In this document: positions 8,244 through 17,190 of the stretch, piece by piece | Layout: each line of letters opens with the position of its first letter | Position numbering within the stretch: position 1 is the first letter of the stretch | DNA from: Natronococcus amylolyticus DSM 10524 | GTDB taxonomy: Archaea; Halobacteriota; Halobacteria; Halobacteriales; Natrialbaceae | Length of the DNA stretch: 64,000 nt | NCBI RefSeq assembly: GCF_000337675.1 | Contig: NZ_AOIB01000020.1 | Coordinates: forward strand, 1-64,000 | Direction: 5' to 3' | Position numbers and translations under genes: made by a program | Notes under the pieces: generated by a model | Database searches by the model: none | What the model was told of the DNA's origin: nothing | Seen by the model: only the letters and a program-made list of their open reading frames with translations

Positions 8244-9704
8244 ATGGTGCAAGACAGGTGTGAGCATACAACACCCACCAGCGTCTCTCGCCGATCGTTC
8301 GTCGCGGCGGCCTCGGTGGCCGGCGCCGGATCGGTCGGGATAGCGGGATGTCTCGGCCGCGGTGCGGAGGAGGGGGCTGTCGTCGTCTACGGCGACACCG
8401 ACTTCCAGAACATCATGGATCCGGCGGGGGAGTTACATCAGGCGCTCTGGGACGCGGGTCTCGACGAGGCCATCACCGTCGCGGTCCGCACCGGACCGGA
8501 CGAGACCGAGCAGCGCAGATCCGCCGCACAGTCCGCACTCCAGGCGGGGCGATCCGAGCCGGACATCTTCATGATGGACAGCGGATGGACGATCCCGTTT
8601 ATCTTGCGCGGCCAGACGGTCGACCTCGAGGATCGGCTCTCGAGTGACACCCTTGGCCTGATCGAGAGCGACTACCTCGAGGCCGCAGTCGAGACCGCTC
8701 GCCACCCCGAGAGCGGAGAACTGCACGCACTGCCACTGTTTCCCGATTTCGGGACGATGCAGTTTCGACGGGATCTCGCCGAGGATGCCGGCTACGACAC
8801 CGACGACTGGGGGACCGAGCCGATGTCCTGGCAGGAGTTCTCCGAGGTCGCGGCCGACGTTCGCGCCGACTCCGGTGTCGACTTCGGGTTCACCACGCAG
8901 GCGGCCGCCTACGAGGGGCTGGCCTGCTGTACGTTCAACGAGGTGATGAGCACCTGGGGCGGCGCGTACTTCGGCGGCCTCGACGAGCTGTTCGAGGCGG
9001 GTAACCGCGAGGTTACGGTCGACGAGGAGCCGGTCCTCGACGCCATTCGGATGATGCGGACGTTCGTTCGCGGCGCCGAGGACGAGTACGCCCTCGAGGG
9101 GTACGAGCAGATCGCCCCGACCGCGATCGCCCAGTACACCGAGGAGGACGCCCGCGGTCCCTTCGCGGCCGGCAACGTCGTGATGCATCGCAACTGGCCG
9201 TACTCGATCGCGATCGCTCACGACGACGGGATGGGCGACCAGGTCGGGATGATGCCGATGCCCTACGGCGTCGAGGAGGACGAGGCCCTCTACGACGGGG
9301 TCGGAGGGACCGCCGCTGCACTCGGTGGCTGGCACCTGACGCTGAACCCCGCAAGCGAGAATCAGGAGGAGGCGCTCCAGGTGCTGGACGCGTTCGCGAC
9401 CGAGGAGGTCATGCTCACGATCTTTGCGATCCAGGGCTGGATCCCACCGATCGTCGAGCTGCTCGAGGAGGTCGATCCCGAGGAAACCGGTCCCGTCGCG
9501 GAGTACGCCGAGACCATTCAGATTGCGGGCGAGAACGCTGTTCCCCGGCCTGTAACCGACATCTGGCCGGAGCAGTCGGCACACATCTACCAGGAGATCA
9601 ACAGGGCCTACCGGGGCGTGAAGTCACCCGAGGAGGCGATGACCGACCTGGCGGACCGACTCGAGGCCAGCGAGGCCGACGTAGGTGAGCAAGATGTCGA
9701 GTGA
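8244..9704 (+). CDS. Carbohydrate ABC transporter substrate-binding lipoprotein (family 1)
   Basis: A 486-residue extracellular solute-binding protein. It has a Tat signal with twin Arg at 16-17 (SRRSFVAAASVAG) and lipobox IAGC (33-36), so it is exported folded and lipid-anchored. The mature part is of the maltose/trehalose/glucose-binding type; FPDFGTMQFRRDLAEDAGYD and the aromatic-rich RNWPYSIAIAHDDG are typical of family 1. It heads an operon with two permeases and an ATPase; its stop overlaps the next gene. It captures a sugar or oligosaccharide outside the cell and hands it to the permeases. Confidence 0.92.
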   Translation: MVQDRCEHTTPTSVSRRSFVAAASVAGAGSVGIAGCLGRGAEEGAVVVYGDTDFQNIMDPAGELHQALWDAGLDEAITVAVRTGPDETEQRRSAAQSALQAGRSEPDIFMMDSGWTIPFILRGQTVDLEDRLSSDTLGLIESDYLEAAVETARHPESGELHALPLFPDFGTMQFRRDLAEDAGYDTDDWGTEPMSWQEFSEVAADVRADSGVDFGFTTQAAAYEGLACCTFNEVMSTWGGAYFGGLDELFEAGNREVTVDEEPVLDAIRMMRTFVRGAEDEYALEGYEQIAPTAIAQYTEEDARGPFAAGNVVMHRNWPYSIAIAHDDGMGDQVGMMPMPYGVEEDEALYDGVGGTAAALGGWHLTLNPASENQEEALQVLDAFATEEVMLTIFAIQGWIPPIVELLEEVDPEETGPVAEYAETIQIAGENAVPRPVTDIWPEQSAHIYQEINRAYRGVKSPEEAMTDLADRLEASEADVGEQDVE

Positions 9705-10716
9705 TACCGGAATCGGCAGCGAGACCCCCGAACGCGAACGAACTGGCAACGCCGTCGTCAACTGGATGGAGGGGTTGAGCGAGGCGGCCTACGCCTACCT
9801 CCTGTTGATCCCCTCGTTCCTGTTGCTCGCCTTCATCGCCTTCTACCCGCTACTCATGACGTTCGTCATGTCGCTGCGGGAGGACCGAACGCGGGGTGCG
9901 GAGACCCTGGGCGGGTTCGTCGGCGTCGAGAACTACGTCGACGTGCTCACGGGTGACGTCAGGCTGGCCCAGCAGTTTCTGGACGTGTCGCTGACGGCGT
10001 CGTTTCCCTTCGTCGACTTCGGCGTCCCGCTCCTCCAGCAGGCGCTGTTCGTCACCCTCGGCTTCGCCGTCATCAGCGTCTTCTTCGAGACGGTCTTCGG
10101 CTTCGGGCAGGCGCTGATCCTCGACCAGGAGTTCCGCGGCCGGCGCTGGGTCAGGGTCGCGATCATCCTCCCGTGGGCCGTCCCGATCGTTATTCAGGGG
10201 ATGATCTTCTTCCTGCTGTTCCAGCCGGAGGTCGGCTTCGGGACCGACCTGATGCAGTGGCTCGGCCTGTTCGGGCCGAACCCGCTCGCGGACAGCGGGG
10301 ACGCGTTCGTCATCGTCCTTGTCGCCGACATCTGGAAGTCGACGGCGTTCATGGCGCTGCTGATCCTCGCGGGGCTCCAGAGCGTCGATCGGAGTCTCTA
10401 CGACGTCGCGCGCGTCGCGGGTGCCTCCCCCTGGCAGCGGTTCAAACTGATCACGCTGCCGCTGATTCTGCCCGCCTTACTGGTCGCAATGTTGTTCCGG
10501 ACGATGGACGCGATGCGCGTGTACGGGCTGATCGAGTCGAGCGTCGGCTGTACGACGGTGCCGTCGCTGACGTGTATGGTCGTCGAGGCGATGTTCGGCG
10601 GCACGCGCATCTTCGGGACCGCGGCGGCCGTCGCGTTCATGACCGCGCTGGTGATCGGACTGTTCATCTCGGTGTACATCGCCCTGTTCCGGGATACGGA
10701 GGCGGGATTCTACTGA
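9694..10716 (+). CDS. Sugar ABC transporter permease, MalF type
   Basis: A roughly 340-residue integral membrane protein with six or more hydrophobic segments. The permease EAA loop that contacts the ATPase is visible as YDVARVAGASPWQRFKLITL. The ATG at 9694 overlaps the binding-protein stop by 11 bases; a GTG at 9685 in the same frame is an alternative start. The overlap indicates translational coupling. It pairs with the next permease to form the membrane channel. Confidence 0.92.
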   Translation: MSSDTGIGSETPERERTGNAVVNWMEGLSEAAYAYLLLIPSFLLLAFIAFYPLLMTFVMSLREDRTRGAETLGGFVGVENYVDVLTGDVRLAQQFLDVSLTASFPFVDFGVPLLQQALFVTLGFAVISVFFETVFGFGQALILDQEFRGRRWVRVAIILPWAVPIVIQGMIFFLLFQPEVGFGTDLMQWLGLFGPNPLADSGDAFVIVLVADIWKSTAFMALLILAGLQSVDRSLYDVARVAGASPWQRFKLITLPLILPALLVAMLFRTMDAMRVYGLIESSVGCTTVPSLTCMVVEAMFGGTRIFGTAAAVAFMTALVIGLFISVYIALFRDTEAGFY

Positions 10717-11801
10717 TGAGCCCAAATGACTACGACGAGACACGAGACGACGGAACCGCCTCCGAATCGAGCGACGAGAGCGCCAACGTTCGTGGAAACC
10801 GGACGGATCCGCGCCGTCATCTCCCGGACGGCGGTCGGGCTCCGAGTCGTCTCGCCGACGGTGGCGCCACACTCGGGGCCGGCGGTGACGCCGAACTCGA
10901 TCGCGGCCCGTTCTCGCGGTGGGTCGACCGATCGATCCAGAATCCCCAGCGCGTCTACCGGGCGATGTTCTACGTCGCGGCGATCTTTTTCCTGTTCACG
11001 ACGCTGTTTCCCTTCTACTGGCTGTTGATGGTCGCGCTCACGCCCGAGGGACAGCTCCGGGACATCGTCTTCACGCCGAACGGGTTCAATCCGGGCGCGT
11101 TCGTCGAGGTGTTCCAGACCCTGCCGTTTCACTGGTACATGTTCAACAGCTTCGTTATCGCGACAGCCTCGACGGTGCTGGTGCTGGTCGTCGCCAGCCT
11201 CGCGGGCTACGCGTTCGGTCGCCTCGAGTTCCCGGGGAAGACGCCGCTGATGTTGCTCGTGTTGGTCGTGTCGTTCTTCCCGCCGGCGGCGTTTTTCATC
11301 CCGCTGAACGACCTGTTCAACACCCCCGTCGAGATCCTCGAGCCGGTGATGAGCGACGGGACGCTGTACAACACGCCGGGGGCGATGGTGATGCCGATCT
11401 CGGCTATCTTCATGCCGCTGGCGATCTTCATCCTCACGACCTTCTACGCCCAGATTCCCGACGGGCTCGAGGACGCCGCTCGGGTCGAGGGAACCACCCG
11501 ATTAGGCGCGCTGTTTCGGGTCATCATCCCGCTGTCGGCGCCCGGCGTCGCGACTGCCGGCGTGTTGACGTTCATCGCGGTGTACAACGAGTTCTTCTTT
11601 TCGTTCCTGATGACCGACGGCGAGGCAGAGAACTGGGCGCCGATCCTCGATGGGATTCTGGGCTACCAGGGCCAGTACGAGATCCTGTTCAACCTGATGG
11701 CCGCTGCGAGCATCATCGGCGTGCTCCCGGTCGCGATCCTCGTGATCGTGGCCCAGGAGAAGATCGTCAGCGGGCTCACCGCGGGCGCACTCAAGGAGTA
11801 A
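10716..11801 (+). CDS. Sugar ABC transporter permease, MalG type
   Basis: A 361-residue permease that starts at an ATG overlapping the previous stop (TGATG). Its first 75 residues are hydrophilic, rich in Ser, Asp, Gly and Arg, and probably a disordered cytoplasmic tail, unusually long for MalG. Then come six hydrophobic segments, the first at about 85-108. The EAA loop is EDAARVEGTTRLGALFRVII. It forms the second half of the channel. The stop is 6 bases before the ATPase start. Confidence 0.92.
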   Translation: MSPNDYDETRDDGTASESSDESANVRGNRTDPRRHLPDGGRAPSRLADGGATLGAGGDAELDRGPFSRWVDRSIQNPQRVYRAMFYVAAIFFLFTTLFPFYWLLMVALTPEGQLRDIVFTPNGFNPGAFVEVFQTLPFHWYMFNSFVIATASTVLVLVVASLAGYAFGRLEFPGKTPLMLLVLVVSFFPPAAFFIPLNDLFNTPVEILEPVMSDGTLYNTPGAMVMPISAIFMPLAIFILTTFYAQIPDGLEDAARVEGTTRLGALFRVIIPLSAPGVATAGVLTFIAVYNEFFFSFLMTDGEAENWAPILDGILGYQGQYEILFNLMAAASIIGVLPVAILVIVAQEKIVSGLTAGALKE

Positions 11802-11807
11802 GACACT

Positions 11808-12995
11808 ATGGCACGAGTACGACTCGAACACGTTACGAAACGCTACGACGATGTCGTCGCGGTCGACGACATGAACGTCGAGATCGAGGACGGGGAGTTC
11901 GTCTGCCTCGTGGGTCCCTCCGGCTGCGGGAAGTCGACCACGATGGAGACCATCGCCGGGTTGACTCGCCCCTCGGAGGGAACGGTGTACATCGGCGACA
12001 CCGACGTCACGAACCTCGCTCCCAAGGATCGGGGCGTCGCGATGGTCTTCCAGAACATCGCGCTGTTTCCCCACATGGACGTCTTCGACAACGTCTCGTT
12101 CGGCCTCCGACTGCGGACGTTCGACGACGACGAGGTCGAACGGCGCGTCGAACAGGCCGCCGACATCGTCCAGCTCGAGGGGATGCTCGACCGGATGCCC
12201 GACGAGATGTCCGGCGGCCAGCGCCAGCGGGTCGCGATCGCCCGGGCGATCGTCCGCAACCCGGACGTATTCCTGATGGACGAGCCGCTCGCGAACCTGG
12301 ACGCCAAACTTCGGGTTCACATGCGAACCGAACTCCAGCGACTCCACCGCGAACTGGAGACGACGATCATCTACGTCACGCACGACCAGGCCGAGGCGAT
12401 GACGATGTCCGATCGGATCGCGGTCATCAACGCGGGCGAACTCCAGCAGATCGATCCGCCGCTGGTCTGTTACAACGAGCCCGCGAACCTGTTCGTCGCC
12501 GGCTTCATCGGCTCGCCGTCGATGAACTTCGTCCGGGGCGAGGTCGTCGCCGACGGCCTCGAGACGAAGAACTTCACGCTCGAGTTCGACCCCGCGGGAG
12601 CGACCGGCGTCGGCGTCGGCGACGACGTCACCCTTGGGGTCCGGCCCGAGGACGTCCACCTCTCGAGGGACGCCGACGATCTCTCCCGACCGACGAAGGG
12701 GGTCGAGGTGACGACCGACGTGCTCGAGCCGATGGGCGACGAGATCTTCGTCTACCTCGTGCTCGACGAGGGGGCCGAGCGGACGATGGAGGAGGACCCG
12801 TTGGACTCCCCGGATCAGCTCCTGATGAGCGTCTCGCCGGACACCGACATCAGCGAGGACGAGACCCTCGAGGTTGTTCTGGACGGGTCGAAGATCCACC
12901 TGTTCGACACCGCGAGCGGCGAGGCGCTCGTCCACGGAATCGCCGATCGTTCGGGGTCGGATCCGGGGACAGCGCCGACCGAAGCCGAAGACTGA
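11808..12995 (+). CDS. Sugar ABC transporter ATPase, MalK/UgpC type
   Basis: A 395-residue ATPase that powers the two permeases. Walker A is GPSGCGKST (36-44), the Q-loop FQNIALFPHM (81-90), the signature MSGGQRQRV (134-142) and Walker B VFLMDEP (154-160), followed by the H-loop in IIYVTHDQAEA. A C-terminal OB-type regulatory domain of about 150 residues, as in MalK and UgpC, follows (LGVRPEDVHLS). That domain can take part in carbon regulation in relatives. It is the last gene of the tightly packed transporter operon. Confidence 0.95.
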   Translation: MARVRLEHVTKRYDDVVAVDDMNVEIEDGEFVCLVGPSGCGKSTTMETIAGLTRPSEGTVYIGDTDVTNLAPKDRGVAMVFQNIALFPHMDVFDNVSFGLRLRTFDDDEVERRVEQAADIVQLEGMLDRMPDEMSGGQRQRVAIARAIVRNPDVFLMDEPLANLDAKLRVHMRTELQRLHRELETTIIYVTHDQAEAMTMSDRIAVINAGELQQIDPPLVCYNEPANLFVAGFIGSPSMNFVRGEVVADGLETKNFTLEFDPAGATGVGVGDDVTLGVRPEDVHLSRDADDLSRPTKGVEVTTDVLEPMGDEIFVYLVLDEGAERTMEEDPLDSPDQLLMSVSPDTDISEDETLEVVLDGSKIHLFDTASGEALVHGIADRSGSDPGTAPTEAED

Positions 12996-13224
12996 GTTTC
13001 GTTTCGTTGCCGGTTCGATAGTTTCGACCGCAACCGAACGGCGGCGGCGGGCCGATAGACTCACCTACATAGAGAATAGCTACCAGTAGACTGAGCGAAA
13101 CGCGTTCGTGCCACGGGAGGTGTCAGTGAACGAACGACGGAACAAAGGAAATCGAATACCAAGCCCCGCACGACTCCCGAATTCGAACCGCCGATCGAAC
13201 CACCACACCCCCAAGCATGACCAC

Positions 13225-14295
13225 ATGACAACAGCACGAGGCGACATCAGAACCGGTATCGTTGGACTCGGGAACATCGGTCGCTACCACGCCGAACGCC
13301 TCCTCGAGCTCGACGTTCCGCTGGTCGGCGGGATGGACGTCGCGGCTGACGCACGAACCCGTTTCGCCCGTCGATACGACGTCGACGTCTACGACGATCA
13401 CCACGAACTGTACGACGCCGTCGACGCCATCATCATTACGACGCCGAACAAGTACCACGAGGAGTACGCCGTCGGCGCCTTCGACCGGGACCTCCACGTC
13501 CTCCTCGAGAAGCCGCTCGCTCACTCCCTCGAGAGCGCCGAACGGATCGCGAGCGCTGCGGCCGACAGCGACGGCTACTGCATGGTCGGGTTCAACAATC
13601 GGTTCGCGAACACGGTCCGAATCGTCAGCGACCGGATCGAACGGGGCGAACTCGGCGATGTGTCACACATCGAGGCGAACTACGTCCGCCGACGGGGGAT
13701 TCCGGGGCGCGGGTCGTGGTTCACCCGGCGCCAGATCGCGGGCGGCGGCGCGCTGATCGATCTCGGCGTCCACGCCATCGATCTCTCGCTGTACCTGCTC
13801 GGCGACCCGCCGATCGCGGAGGTAACCGGCGTCACCCGCGGCGAGTTCGGCTCTCGAGAGGAGTACGCCTACCTGGACATGTGGGGCGACGACGCGGGGC
13901 CCGCCGGCTTCGACGTCGACGACTCCGCTAGCGCGTTCATCCGGACCGCGGACGACCGAACGATCTCGCTCGAGGTCGCCTGGGCGACCAACCGTCCGGA
14001 GAACAACGAGTTCGTCGTTCGCGGAACCGAGTCCGCCGCGGTGTTCGACCTCCTCGACGGCGATCTCTCCGTTCACTCCGCGAGCACCGCCGGCCCGGAC
14101 CACCTCGAGGATACCTCGATCGAGACCAGACAGAACGACACCCACACCGAGGAGCAGCGATCGTTCTTCGACTCGATCGCGGCCGGCGAGGTCGGCAACG
14201 AGAGCATTCAGCAGGCCCTTACCGTCCAGCGGGTGATCGACGGGATCTACCGCTCGAGCGAGACGGGTCGGACGGTCGCGATCGACGAGGAGTAG
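13225..14295 (+). CDS. Gfo/Idh/MocA-family oxidoreductase
   Basis: A 356-residue NAD(P)-dependent oxidoreductase. The dinucleotide-binding motif is GIVGLGNIGRYHAE near the N terminus, and the family motif EKPLAHS with the catalytic lysine follows at about residues 98-104. The C-terminal part is the alpha/beta domain that binds a sugar or cyclitol. The ATG at 13225 (MTTARGDI) is chosen; the upstream in-frame stretch is not conserved-looking. It lies 229 bases after the sugar ABC operon on the same strand and may oxidise the imported sugar; that link is inferred from position. Confidence 0.88.
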   Translation: MTTARGDIRTGIVGLGNIGRYHAERLLELDVPLVGGMDVAADARTRFARRYDVDVYDDHHELYDAVDAIIITTPNKYHEEYAVGAFDRDLHVLLEKPLAHSLESAERIASAAADSDGYCMVGFNNRFANTVRIVSDRIERGELGDVSHIEANYVRRRGIPGRGSWFTRRQIAGGGALIDLGVHAIDLSLYLLGDPPIAEVTGVTRGEFGSREEYAYLDMWGDDAGPAGFDVDDSASAFIRTADDRTISLEVAWATNRPENNEFVVRGTESAAVFDLLDGDLSVHSASTAGPDHLEDTSIETRQNDTHTEEQRSFFDSIAAGEVGNESIQQALTVQRVIDGIYRSSETGRTVAIDEE

Positions 14296-14302
14296 CCGGG
14301 GC

Positions 14303-14605
14303 TCACTCACGAAAGCGACCGACGGCCGTCTCTCCCGTCGACGGATCGGTCACGTCGACCCGACCGTTACCGGAGACGGTGATGTCGTATCCGGCGTACT
14401 CAAAGGAGAGTGATAGCTCGGTCGATGGATCGCTCCGAAACAGTGCGTCGAGCGCCTCGGGGTCGACGACGGCGTACAGCGGTTCGTAGGCCGGCGGCTC
14501 GATCGCCGTCACGTCGACCCCCTCGTGTTCGGCGACTGCCTCGATGATCACCCGTATCGGATACTCCGCTCCGTCGGCCGTCGACGGATCGCTCGGAGCG
14601 GTCAT
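14303..14605 (-). CDS. HalOD1-domain protein
   Basis: A 100-residue acidic protein that resembles the haloarchaeal output domain HalOD1. The pattern of a helix (YPIRVIIEAVAEHEGVDV), then EPPAYEPLYAVVDPEALDALF, then a beta hairpin (LSFEYAGYDITVSGNGRVDV) is typical. Free-standing HalOD1 proteins are common in haloarchaea and their role is unknown; fused versions sit in signalling proteins. An alternative start at 14623 adds six residues. It is convergent with the oxidoreductase, 7 bases away. Confidence 0.75.
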   Translation of the reverse strand: MTAPSDPSTADGAEYPIRVIIEAVAEHEGVDVTAIEPPAYEPLYAVVDPEALDALFRSDPSTELSLSFEYAGYDITVSGNGRVDVTDPSTGETAVGRFRE

Positions 14606-14680
14606 ACGAGCAGTACCAGACACCTACGAATAAGGGTAGTGGTCCGTGTACGTTTCTGACAACCGTCCAGTACGGTCCGC

Positions 14681-16099
14681 CTACCCCTCGTCGCGGGCGT
14701 CCTCGAACGTCGCGATCGCCTCCTCCCGTCTGTTCGCGTGGTCGACGATCGGCTCGGGGTAGTCGGGGGCGAGTTCGGCTCGCTCCTCGGTGTCGAGGTC
14801 GGGCCACTCGTGGATCCGATCAGCCGGGACGTCCTCGAGTTCGGGGACGTGTTCCCGGATGTAAGCAGCGTCGGGGTCGTACTCTCGACCCTGTTTCGTC
14901 GGATTGAACACCCGAAAGTACGGCTGGGCGTCCGCCCCGGTCGAAGCCGCCCACTGCCAGCCGGCGACGTCGCTCGAGGTCTCGTGATCAGCGAGGTAGT
15001 GCCGGTACCAGTCGTACCCCTCGCGCCAGTCGACCAGCAGATCCTTCGTCAGGAACGAGGCGACGAGCATCCGAACCCGGTTGTGGACCCATCCCTCGGA
15101 CCGAAGCTGGCGCATCCCGGCGTCGACGATCGGGTACCCGGTCTCACCAGCCCGCCAGGCTGCCAGTTCGTCCGGATCGTTTCGCCACTCGAGGTCGCTC
15201 TCGTAGCCGCTGAAATCCTCCGTGACGGTCTCGGGGTTGAACGCCAGCAGGTGAACGTAGAACTCCCGGAACGCTAGCTGCCGGCGAAACGCGACGACGC
15301 TCTCACGGGCGTCCTCGTCGGGCGCGTCCTCGAGCGCCCGTTCGGTTTCGACGTACACCTCCCGGGGGCCGATCGTTCCCCACTTGAGGTGTGTCGACAG
15401 ACGGGAGGTCGTCCCGGCCGCGGGGACGTCCCGTTCGTCCGCGTAGCGGTAGATCGCGTCCGAGCAGAACGTCTCGAGGCGCTCCCGCGCCGCGTCGCGG
15501 GTTACTGCTGGGGGGTCGGCGTCGGGCTCGTCGAATCCGAGTTCCGAGAGTGACGGGATCGGGTTGGCCTCGCTCTCGCTTGCGTCCTCGAGGTCGGCGA
15601 GCTCGTCGGTTGTCGGTGCCGGCGCGGGATCGGCTTTCTCCCGGTCGCGCCACTTCTTCCAGAAGTAGGAAAACACCGAGTAGTGGTCGCCCTCGTTCGG
15701 CGAGATCGATCCCGGCTCGTGGTGAAGGCCGTCCGTAACCGACTCGTGATCGATCCCCTCCTCCTCGAGGGCCGCCCGAACCGCCTCGTCTCGCTCGGCG
15801 GCGAGTCCGCTGTAGTCCTCGTTCCAGACCACTCGAGCGGCGTCGCGCTCGGCTGCGAGGGAGGGAATTACCTCCCTCGCGTTCCCGCGGACGACGAGGA
15901 GATCGGAGCCGCGGTCGCGGTACCATGCCCGGAGATCGGCGAGCGCCTCGAGGAGACAGGCGACGCGGACCGGCGAGGCGTACTCGAGAATCGTCGGGTC
16001 GAGAACGAACACGGGGACGAGCCGATCGGCTTGGGCAGCCCGGGCGAGGGCGCGGTTGTCGACGCCCCGCAGGTCCTTGCGGTGCCAGTGAACGATCAT
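14681..16099 (-). CDS. phr: Deoxyribodipyrimidine photolyase (cryptochrome/photolyase family)
   Basis: A 472-residue flavoprotein that uses blue light to split UV-induced pyrimidine dimers in DNA. The N-terminal antenna domain starts MIVHWHRKDLRGVDNRALA. The C-terminal FAD domain carries the conserved run of GETGYPIVDAGMRQL, WVHNRVRM and the region around DHETSSDVAGWQWAASTGAD. Length and motif order fit a class I CPD photolyase, as expected for a sun-exposed organism. It is monocistronic, 75 bases downstream of the start of the HalOD1 gene. Confidence 0.95.
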   Translation of the reverse strand: MIVHWHRKDLRGVDNRALARAAQADRLVPVFVLDPTILEYASPVRVACLLEALADLRAWYRDRGSDLLVVRGNAREVIPSLAAERDAARVVWNEDYSGLAAERDEAVRAALEEEGIDHESVTDGLHHEPGSISPNEGDHYSVFSYFWKKWRDREKADPAPAPTTDELADLEDASESEANPIPSLSELGFDEPDADPPAVTRDAARERLETFCSDAIYRYADERDVPAAGTTSRLSTHLKWGTIGPREVYVETERALEDAPDEDARESVVAFRRQLAFREFYVHLLAFNPETVTEDFSGYESDLEWRNDPDELAAWRAGETGYPIVDAGMRQLRSEGWVHNRVRMLVASFLTKDLLVDWREGYDWYRHYLADHETSSDVAGWQWAASTGADAQPYFRVFNPTKQGREYDPDAAYIREHVPELEDVPADRIHEWPDLDTEERAELAPDYPEPIVDHANRREEAIATFEDARDEG

Positions 16100-16153
16100 A
16101 TTCGGTGCGACACGGCTAGGGGGGAAAGTTTTGGACCCTTACTCGATTGGGAG

Positions 16154-17029
16154 TCACTCGCTCCCTGGCTTCCCGATCCGATCGAATCGTCTGGCGAGGT
16201 ACCGGCGACCGGTGGAGACGATCCCGTCGACGGTGTAGTTAACGCCGATGTAGACGCTGATCAGGGCGAGGACGGTCCCCGCGACGACATCCAGGAACCA
16301 GTGAATACCTAAATACATCGTCGACAGCGCGACACTGATGGCGAGAAAGCCCGACAGCGGAACCCACAGCGGGTACCGGTCGCGAGTCAGCCAGGCCAGG
16401 AAGAACACCGTCATCGATAACGACGTGTGCAGCGACGGGAAGACGTTCGTGTTCTGATTGACCTGATTGGTGAGCGTCCGCGACTGCGGGAAGGCGTCGT
16501 ACAGCAGTGGTTCGAACACCAGCGGATCGAAGTTCCGGGGACCGTAGGCGATAAAGAGCATATAACAGACCAGGCCGATCCCGTAGTTGGCCGTAAACGC
16601 GAGCAACAGCGTCGACAGCTCCTCCATCTCCTCGAGCGCGAAGTAGGCGACGATCGGGAACAGCAACAGGAACGCGTAGCCGTAGATGTAGATGAAGACG
16701 AAGAACTCGGTCAGCGCCTCGGTCTGGATCGACTGGAGGAGGACGACCGGCGTCTCGCCGAGCAGTCGCTGCTCCAGCGCGAACAGGGTGTGAGTGATGT
16801 TGTGTCCGACCACCCGACGCTCGAGACGCAGGACGACGTCCCGGGTGGACCACCGCAACGCGAGCACGACTCCGAGCGCGGCGATCGGCAGCAGGCAGGC
16901 CTCCAGTCGCCATCGATAGCCCCGAACCGCGGCGACGAGACGGCGGGGCCCGACGAACACGAGCGTCGCCGTGACGAGCATCGTCGTCACGACGAGCGCG
17001 AGTTCGAGGACGACCTGGGCGAGGGTCAT
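16154..17029 (-). CDS. PAP2-superfamily membrane phosphatase
   Basis: A membrane protein of about 291 residues with six hydrophobic segments. The PAP2 active-site motifs are FPSLHTS and STMYLGIHWFLDV, with the nucleophile-type His and the Asp; the spelling is closest to the aureobasidin-resistance/IPC-synthase branch. It probably dephosphorylates or transfers head groups on isoprenoid lipids. A TATTAA at about 17058-17063 lies 29 bases upstream of the ATG at 17029, favouring that start as leaderless; the ATG at 17056 would add nine residues. Confidence 0.83.
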   Translation of the reverse strand: MTLAQVVLELALVVTTMLVTATLVFVGPRRLVAAVRGYRWRLEACLLPIAALGVVLALRWSTRDVVLRLERRVVGHNITHTLFALEQRLLGETPVVLLQSIQTEALTEFFVFIYIYGYAFLLLFPIVAYFALEEMEELSTLLLAFTANYGIGLVCYMLFIAYGPRNFDPLVFEPLLYDAFPQSRTLTNQVNQNTNVFPSLHTSLSMTVFFLAWLTRDRYPLWVPLSGFLAISVALSTMYLGIHWFLDVVAGTVLALISVYIGVNYTVDGIVSTGRRYLARRFDRIGKPGSE

Positions 17030-17140
17030 ACGGGATACGTACGTCGCGGGAGACATTAATACGGCCCGGTCGGATCATCGCCGTCTCGTACGGGCGACTG
17101 GACATCGTCGGAGCGAGCGTGAGCCGTGCTACGGTCGCTC

Positions 17141-17190
17141 CGGGTACTCGGGACGGCAGACCGTCCGGATACTCGGGGCAACAGACGGTC
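17141..17190. repeat. Tandem 25-base direct repeat with hairpin
   Basis: Two adjoining 25-base units (17141-17165 and 17166-17190) match at 20 of 25 positions. The first includes a perfect hairpin, GGACGG-CAGA-CCGTCC (17151-17166). A larger dyad, GGAGCGA (17110-17116) with TCGCTCC (17135-17141), lies next to it. The second unit abuts the stop codon of the minus-strand binding-protein gene, so the group may end its transcript. Confidence 0.5.

Noticed and set aside
10919-13021. A 700-codon plus-strand open frame
   Set aside because: It is the out-of-frame shadow of the MalG permease and MalK ATPase genes, with an Arg/Gly-rich composition typical of shadows.
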